Shown piece after piece: positions 59,783 to 64,000 of a DNA stretch of 64,000 nt. This DNA is from Gallintestinimicrobium propionicum (GTDB lineage: Bacteria > Bacillota > Clostridia > Lachnospirales > Lachnospiraceae). Under the pieces are notes generated by a model. The model saw only the letters and a list, made by a program, of their open reading frames with translations, ran no database searches and was not told the origin of the DNA. How positions within the stretch are numbered: the first letter of the stretch is position 1; every line of letters starts with the position of its first letter. The translations under genes were made by a program, and so were the position numbers. The DNA lies in NCBI RefSeq assembly GCF_025567525.1, contig NZ_JAOQJY010000016.1, positions 23,070 through 87,069 of the forward strand. Direction: 5' to 3'.

Positions 59783-61453
59783 TTATCCGGCATACGGCAC
59801 ATACTCAAAGCAGTCACTGATGGAAACACCGTTAATTCTTCCTTCCCACTCTTCTTCGGAAGGATGCTCCAGCTCAAACTCGCAAATTCGTCCGTCATCC
59901 AGCATTGCTTCCGCATATGCTTCGCCATCTGTTTTCAGAAGGACAAAATGCGTTCCGGCAGGGAGCGTCTCTTTCTGTCCGCTGCCGCGTTTTGTATTCG
60001 CCTCCCGCACAGACAGCTCCATATCAATGGACGAGGTCAGCTCCACTTTCCAGTCTGTATAAGTGGAAACAATTGTCCACAGCAAATCCTCTGTTTTCGG
60101 AATTCCATCTTCCTCTACATGGAATTTCTTGTAAGCCTCATAGGTTCCAAGAATATCAAAGCGTTTGCTCAGCACAAAGCTCTCCGGGTCAAAGGGCTGA
60201 TTCGGATCAATTCCCAGATAATCTGCTGTTACAAGTCTCAGATCATTTTTCATCAGTTCAAAAATCTGCAGATATTTACCGTCCCCTTCTCCCATTGTTT
60301 CCAGATACAGCCATGTTTTCCCGTTCTGTGTCCGGATCAGATATCCATAGGCGCTGTAGCCACATCCGCCATAATAATCAGAGTCCATAAACATCTCCGT
60401 ATCATAGCTGTTGTCGTCGCAGTGAATCACGATAGAGTCCGCATAATCATACTCATCCCGGTCTGCAGAATAGGAAATTTCCTCCTCTGCACCGTCTCCA
60501 TCCAGATCCACCAGGCAGATTTCATCTTCTGCGATCGGAATCGCCCATTGATCCGAATTTTTCTGATATTGCTTCCGGATCAGCTCCGGATATTCTGTAA
60601 AGGACAAGCTTACGGCCTGCTCTCCTGACGCATAGGGTGCCAGCACATAAGTATTAAAATAAACGGTAATGCCATCACCTGACAGCGTCCACAACGGCTC
60701 CCCGTATTCCTCTTTATCGCCATAGAATACATTTTTTACGGTATCCGGATAATCCTCATAGAAACCGTATTCGTCTTTTCTTTCTTCCAGCTTTGCGCAT
60801 ACCTCTTTATAAAAGGTATCGTAATCGGACACCACATCGGAAAGCTTTAAATCCTTGCCGGATTTTACGTCATAATTACAGGTCTCCTTGAAGCTGTAGG
60901 GATGTGCCCCTCCCAGCCATTCATTGGTGTCCATATAATAACTCAAAACAAGGGAATCGGCTCTGGTGAAGGTAATATTTCCTTCGATCGAAAGCCCTGT
61001 CATTCCCACTCCCTCATCCCAAAGCTCCCTGTTATCCGAAATTACATTTTTGTAGGCCCCCATCTGACTTTTGTAAGTCTTCTGGTTCCATTCCTCCAGG
61101 GAAGCGCAAAGAGCATCATGCCCTTCCTCTATAACCAGGATCTTCGGTATATCAATGCTGATGAGGGTTTCATAGCTGTCCTGATCATATTCTGCCTCAT
61201 AATCATAATCGACAAACATTGGCAAAACTGTCGCTGCACCAGTTTCAGCGGCAGCTTCTTCCTGCTCGTCTGCAGGCGTGTTTTCCTGCACGGTTTCCTG
61301 CTTGTTTTCCCGCTCTGCCTTGTGTGTCTCTTTTGCTGTCTGCTCTGCAGTTTCCTGTGTCGCCGGCTGTTTCTCTGCTGTCTTTTGTCCACAGCCTCCG
61401 GCAAAAAATAAGGAAATGCACAATAATACAGAAATAAGCCTTCTCTTTTTCAT
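59783..61453 (-). CDS. DUF3298/RsiV-like lipoprotein
   Basis: A 556-residue secreted protein with a lipobox (LFFAGGC, cysteine near residue 21), a low-complexity Glu/Gln/Thr/Ala-rich linker (residues 25-75), and a DUF3298/RsiV-like region (NEWLGGAHPYSFKETCNYD; LSDVVSD; GDGITVYFNTYVLAPYASG). RsiV itself is an anti-sigma factor that binds lysozyme; here no sigma factor is adjacent and the protein is lipid-anchored outside, so a different function is likely. It ends with about 200 residues without a recognised domain. Confidence 0.82.
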   Translation of the reverse strand: MKKRRLISVLLCISLFFAGGCGQKTAEKQPATQETAEQTAKETHKAERENKQETVQENTPADEQEEAAAETGAATVLPMFVDYDYEAEYDQDSYETLISIDIPKILVIEEGHDALCASLEEWNQKTYKSQMGAYKNVISDNRELWDEGVGMTGLSIEGNITFTRADSLVLSYYMDTNEWLGGAHPYSFKETCNYDVKSGKDLKLSDVVSDYDTFYKEVCAKLEERKDEYGFYEDYPDTVKNVFYGDKEEYGEPLWTLSGDGITVYFNTYVLAPYASGEQAVSLSFTEYPELIRKQYQKNSDQWAIPIAEDEICLVDLDGDGAEEEISYSADRDEYDYADSIVIHCDDNSYDTEMFMDSDYYGGCGYSAYGYLIRTQNGKTWLYLETMGEGDGKYLQIFELMKNDLRLVTADYLGIDPNQPFDPESFVLSKRFDILGTYEAYKKFHVEEDGIPKTEDLLWTIVSTYTDWKVELTSSIDMELSVREANTKRGSGQKETLPAGTHFVLLKTDGEAYAEAMLDDGRICEFELEHPSEEEWEGRINGVSISDCFEYVPYAG

Positions 61454-61512
61454 TTTCCCCCGTTCTGATGCATCCGCATCGTAAGCTTATAAAAGCTTAT
61501 CCAAAAATTGAT

Positions 61513-61956
61513 TTAACAGTTTCCAGCGCTGCAATACGCTTTTAAGGCAGCCTTTAAGGCTTCATATCTTTGCCTTTTTTCCTCTTTGGCAAAATGTACT
61601 TTGCGGAACTGCTCCGGATTATTTTCATAATCCAAAGCTTCCTCTCCAAACTGTTCACTGGTCAGATCAAACCGCCAGTCCCCGATTACATTATAACAAT
61701 GATAATTCCCGCCCGGGCGTAAAACTCCGTATACCTTTCCTCCAAAAATATCCTGGGCAAGAAAAGCGGTAATGGAACATTGCCCCAGGGTAGGATTTTC
61801 CTTTGTCCAGTCTTTCCGCATCCGCGGTGCACAGGTATCTGCACACCAGAGCTTTGACAGTGCGTCATACAGCTGTCGCGGGTTATGGATCCCCGGATAT
61901 TCTTCTGTTATTGCCGGAGCATCTGCATGCTCCCAACCCCAAAATTGATAGCTCAT
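61513..61956 (-). CDS. YunG-like protein of unknown function
   Basis: A 147-residue protein resembling Bacillus YunG: LYDALSKLWCADTCAPRMR, NPTLGQCSITAFLAQDIFGG, and GGNYHCYNVI. Conserved cysteine and histidine suggest an enzyme, but no activity is known. GGAAG before ATG 61956. It begins 4 bases after the PAP2 stop, so the two are in one operon. Confidence 0.8.
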   Translation of the reverse strand: MSYQFWGWEHADAPAITEEYPGIHNPRQLYDALSKLWCADTCAPRMRKDWTKENPTLGQCSITAFLAQDIFGGKVYGVLRPGGNYHCYNVIGDWRFDLTSEQFGEEALDYENNPEQFRKVHFAKEEKRQRYEALKAALKAYCSAGNC

Positions 61957-61960
61957 AGCC

Positions 61961-62491
61961 TTATATCTTCCTTTTATATTGTTCTGTTTTCTGCACGATC
62001 CGGCATCCGAGATATCCGCACAGGATTCCCAGAAGCGCTCCACCCAGAATATCTGTTGGATAATGTACATACAAATACATTCTGGAAAATGCAATGAAAG
62101 CTGCCAAAACCAATGCTGCCTTCCACAGGTACTTTTCCCCTGCAAAATAGAGCGCCGATGCAGCGGCAAAGGACACTGCAGTATGTCCCGAAGGAAAGGA
62201 ATAATCTGACGGATACGGAATCAAAAGCCTGACGGCATCATTGATATCGCAGGGGCGGATCCTTCTCACCAGATTTTTCAGAAACAGATTGCAGAATATT
62301 CCGTCCAGGATCAATGCTGCTCCCAGGATCAGACCGGTTTTTCGTGTTTTCGGGATCAGGAGCAAAATAACTGTAAGTACAATCCATATCACACCTCCGT
62401 TTCCAAAGCTGGTTATAAACGGCATGAGCACATCCACTGCCGGGGTTCTGAGGTTTTGAATCCCATCCAGAATCCAAAATTCCAAATTCAT
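61961..62491 (-). CDS. PAP2 superfamily phosphatase
   Basis: A 176-residue membrane phosphatase with the three PAP2 motifs: KNLVRRIRP (KxxxxxxRP), SFPSGHTA (PSGH), and SRMYLYVHYPTD (SRxxxxxHxxxD). It should dephosphorylate a lipid pyrophosphate or phosphatidate outside the membrane, for instance undecaprenyl pyrophosphate. ATG 62491 follows GGAG. Operonic with the YunG-like gene. Confidence 0.92.
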   Translation of the reverse strand: MNLEFWILDGIQNLRTPAVDVLMPFITSFGNGGVIWIVLTVILLLIPKTRKTGLILGAALILDGIFCNLFLKNLVRRIRPCDINDAVRLLIPYPSDYSFPSGHTAVSFAAASALYFAGEKYLWKAALVLAAFIAFSRMYLYVHYPTDILGGALLGILCGYLGCRIVQKTEQYKRKI

Positions 62492-62602
62492 GATCCAGAG
62501 TCTCCATTCGTTTTGTAAATCGTTTCCAATGTCTCTGTCTCTATCATACCATATCAAACGCCCAATCATCCACCCCCTGCAGTTACTTTTGGGCAAAACA
62601 AT

Positions 62603-62640
62603 CCCGGCAGCGTCAGGACTGCTGTCTGACCGCTGCCGGG
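62603..62640 (-). terminator. Terminator after the esterase gene
   Basis: A 10-bp stem CCCGGCAGCG / CGCTGCCGGG with an inner TCAG-type pairing, followed on the minus strand by ATTGTTTTG; the T run is short. Confidence 0.65.
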
Positions 62641-62666
62641 ATCCCTCTGATATCCTTCTATAAAAT

Positions 62667-63752
62667 TTACCGGAAAATCATCTGTGCGAAGTCTGCAAAG
62701 CACGGTCTCCACACATTCCAGTCATGTCCTCCGTGATAAATTTTTCTGGTTTCCCGAACACCTTTTGTTTGGATAATTTCATCCTCCTCCAGGAACCTCG
62801 GAAGAAACCAGTCCTCATCTCCAATGCAGCGGAAAAACGTATGAAAATAGGTGTTGAAGGCCGCATCATCCATTGCCTTTAAATAAGACTGCCCGCCTGA
62901 CTTTGGAACAATTCCGTCATGTTCTTCATCTCCTACTATCCTGTCTCTTAAAAAGCCGGAGAAAATGCCAACCTCGCTGAACAGCTCCGGGTGTTCACAT
63001 ATTATACGGGTCGTCTGTACAGAACCCATGGACAGTCCTGCCATACCTCTTTTTTCCTTGCTTCCCCCAAACTGATATTTTTTCTCTAGCATCGGAAGGA
63101 TTTCCTCTACCAGCATCTGCCCATAAAGCGCACGATTCAGTTTAAGTTTTCCGTCGATTCGCTGCTTTACCATGCCATTTCCCATAACGATCGCAAAGGG
63201 CTTGATTTTTCCTGCCGCGATCAGATTGTCCATCAGGATATTCACTTTTCCTGTGGTTGACCAGGAAATCTCGCTCTCTCCAAATCCGTGCTGCAAATAC
63301 AGAACCGGAAGCCCTGCAGACGGTACACATGGCGGAAGATATAGGATCAGCTTTTCCCAGTTATCAGAAATTTTGGATTTATAAAATTCCTGGGTCAGTG
63401 TTCCGTGGGGAACATCCCGAAGCTCAAATAATCCGTCTTCATCCGGCAGCTCAATATAGTTATACGGACGACCGTAGCCATGTGCGATGGGAAGCTCCGG
63501 GCTGAGAACCTCCTGACCATCTACACAGATCTGCACATAATTCACAGGCGTAGAAAATGGCAGTTCCAAAATCCACTTTTTCCCTGTTTTCGTAAACGGA
63601 TACAGCTTCTCTCCCCACTTCATGGAGAGCTCTTTGGCATTTTCGCAGTCCAACTGCAAAAATGTCTTTCCGTCTTTTCTTATGAATGTGCCATTTTCCT
63701 CCAGAGCTTCCAGCTTCCGCTGTGAACTGATTTCTTCCATTTTGTTTCCCAT
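62667..63752 (-). CDS. Alpha/beta-hydrolase-fold esterase (CE1/esterase D-like)
   Basis: A 361-residue protein. Residues 1-110 form a carbohydrate-binding-like beta domain (KWGEKLYPFTKTGKKWILEL); the hydrolase domain has the nucleophile elbow MAGLSMGSVQTTR, an HGFGESEISW oxyanion segment, CIGDEDWFLPR for the acid and GGHDWNVW for the histidine. It resembles feruloyl/acetyl-xylan esterases and iron-enterobactin esterases. No signal peptide, so it acts on imported molecules. GAGGG precedes ATG 63752. Confidence 0.9.
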   Translation of the reverse strand: MGNKMEEISSQRKLEALEENGTFIRKDGKTFLQLDCENAKELSMKWGEKLYPFTKTGKKWILELPFSTPVNYVQICVDGQEVLSPELPIAHGYGRPYNYIELPDEDGLFELRDVPHGTLTQEFYKSKISDNWEKLILYLPPCVPSAGLPVLYLQHGFGESEISWSTTGKVNILMDNLIAAGKIKPFAIVMGNGMVKQRIDGKLKLNRALYGQMLVEEILPMLEKKYQFGGSKEKRGMAGLSMGSVQTTRIICEHPELFSEVGIFSGFLRDRIVGDEEHDGIVPKSGGQSYLKAMDDAAFNTYFHTFFRCIGDEDWFLPRFLEEDEIIQTKGVRETRKIYHGGHDWNVWRPCFADFAQMIFR

Positions 63753-63818
63753 TTTGTTTCCCTCTTTTCTGTTTCTGTCGTATCTGTTTCCAAATACCAG
63801 TACCTATTATATCAGTTT

Positions 63819-64000
63819 TTATTTCGTTTGTAACCTGGTAAGGATGCTGCTTATATCCATCTTCTTTTCGACTGCAGTAAACGCAACGTTCTCTCCATCG
63901 TGGATGAGGCTCCAGATTTCTCCGTATGCCCTCTTTTCAAGAAGCTCCGAAAGAAGGAAGGTCGAGGTTGCTCTCTTTGTAGCGAAGATAATCCTTCTCA
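63819..64000 (-). CDS. Unidentified protein, C-terminal end only
   Basis: An open minus-strand frame of 60 codons runs in from the window edge and ends at TAA (63819-63821). The sequence includes KRAYGEIWSLIHDGENVAF and KMDISSILTRLQTK. It has no recognised domain; the N terminus lies outside. Confidence 0.6.
   Translation of the reverse strand, partial: RRIIFATKRATSTFLLSELLEKRAYGEIWSLIHDGENVAFTAVEKKMDISSILTRLQTK

Overview
The window comes from a spore-forming, low-to-mid GC Firmicute of the Clostridia, most likely a gut Lachnospiraceae member. This rests on a SpoIIID regulator, strong AGGAGG-type ribosome binding sites, an ileS gene led by a T-box, a lysine riboswitch, LplB/LplC-type sugar transporters, a high-molecular-weight rubredoxin and an HPr-like paralogue. 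No rRNA, tRNA, CRISPR array, phage structural gene or intact transposase was recognised. Two runs of N (45311-45547 and 52710-52888) are assembly gaps.

Layout. 1-6.1 kb: a partial MATE exporter, SpoIIID, a SWIM/SNF2 helicase, a small HTH protein and an unrecognised protein with an internal duplication. 6.4-15.1 kb: a GH2 glycosidase overlapping a TrmH-type methyltransferase, an AT-rich MFS exporter, an ABC-F ATPase overlapping a SEC-C methionine aminopeptidase, and a second MATE. 15.3-19.0 kb: isoleucyl-tRNA synthetase with promoter and T-box leader. 19.2-25.5 kb: HEAT-repeat protein, ClC channel/transporter, Atg22-like MFS, nicotinate phosphoribosyltransferase and DegV. 25.7-27.1 kb: an AAA/DUF4143 ATPase between two nearly identical 72-nt repeats. 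27.3-37.1 kb: a carbohydrate locus with a Gfo/Idh oxidoreductase, solute-binding lipoprotein, two permeases, a membrane GGDEF protein coupled to an AraC regulator, and a GH31-like protein lacking its catalytic barrel. No transport ATPase lies in the locus, so a shared MsmK-type ATPase elsewhere is presumed. 37.3-45.2 kb: Nth, a GAF-type methionine sulfoxide reductase, GalE with a sugar nucleotidyltransferase, an UlaG-like hydrolase, and an acyltransferase/glycosyltransferase pair. 46-52.6 kb: HPr-like protein, second DegV, MraY-like transferase, a receiver-domain pseudogene, DUF1622 protein, LOG protein, flavodoxin, and a lysine riboswitch ahead of an NhaC-type transporter. 52.9-64 kb: glucose-6-phosphate isomerase, a carboxylesterase, lactate dehydrogenase, flavin reductase-rubredoxin, a PD-(D/E)XK (Rpn-type) nuclease, an RsiV-like lipoprotein, a YunG-like protein, a PAP2 phosphatase, an esterase and the 3' end of an unidentified gene.

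The most unusual layer is between the genes. At least six families of palindromic or structured repeats occupy intergenic space: (A) 35-nt hairpins, sometimes in tandem at a 40-nt period; (B) an element of about 90 nt placed sense-strand just ahead of three unrelated genes; (C) a MITE-like element with inverted ends; (D) a hairpin-rich leader ahead of ClC with a decayed relative ahead of the GH2 gene; (E) a 46-nt module shared by the ileS leader and element C that shows a compensatory base-pair change; and (F) the 72-nt terminator-like direct repeats around the DUF4143 ATPase, whose upstream region also carries three iterons at about 32-nt spacing.
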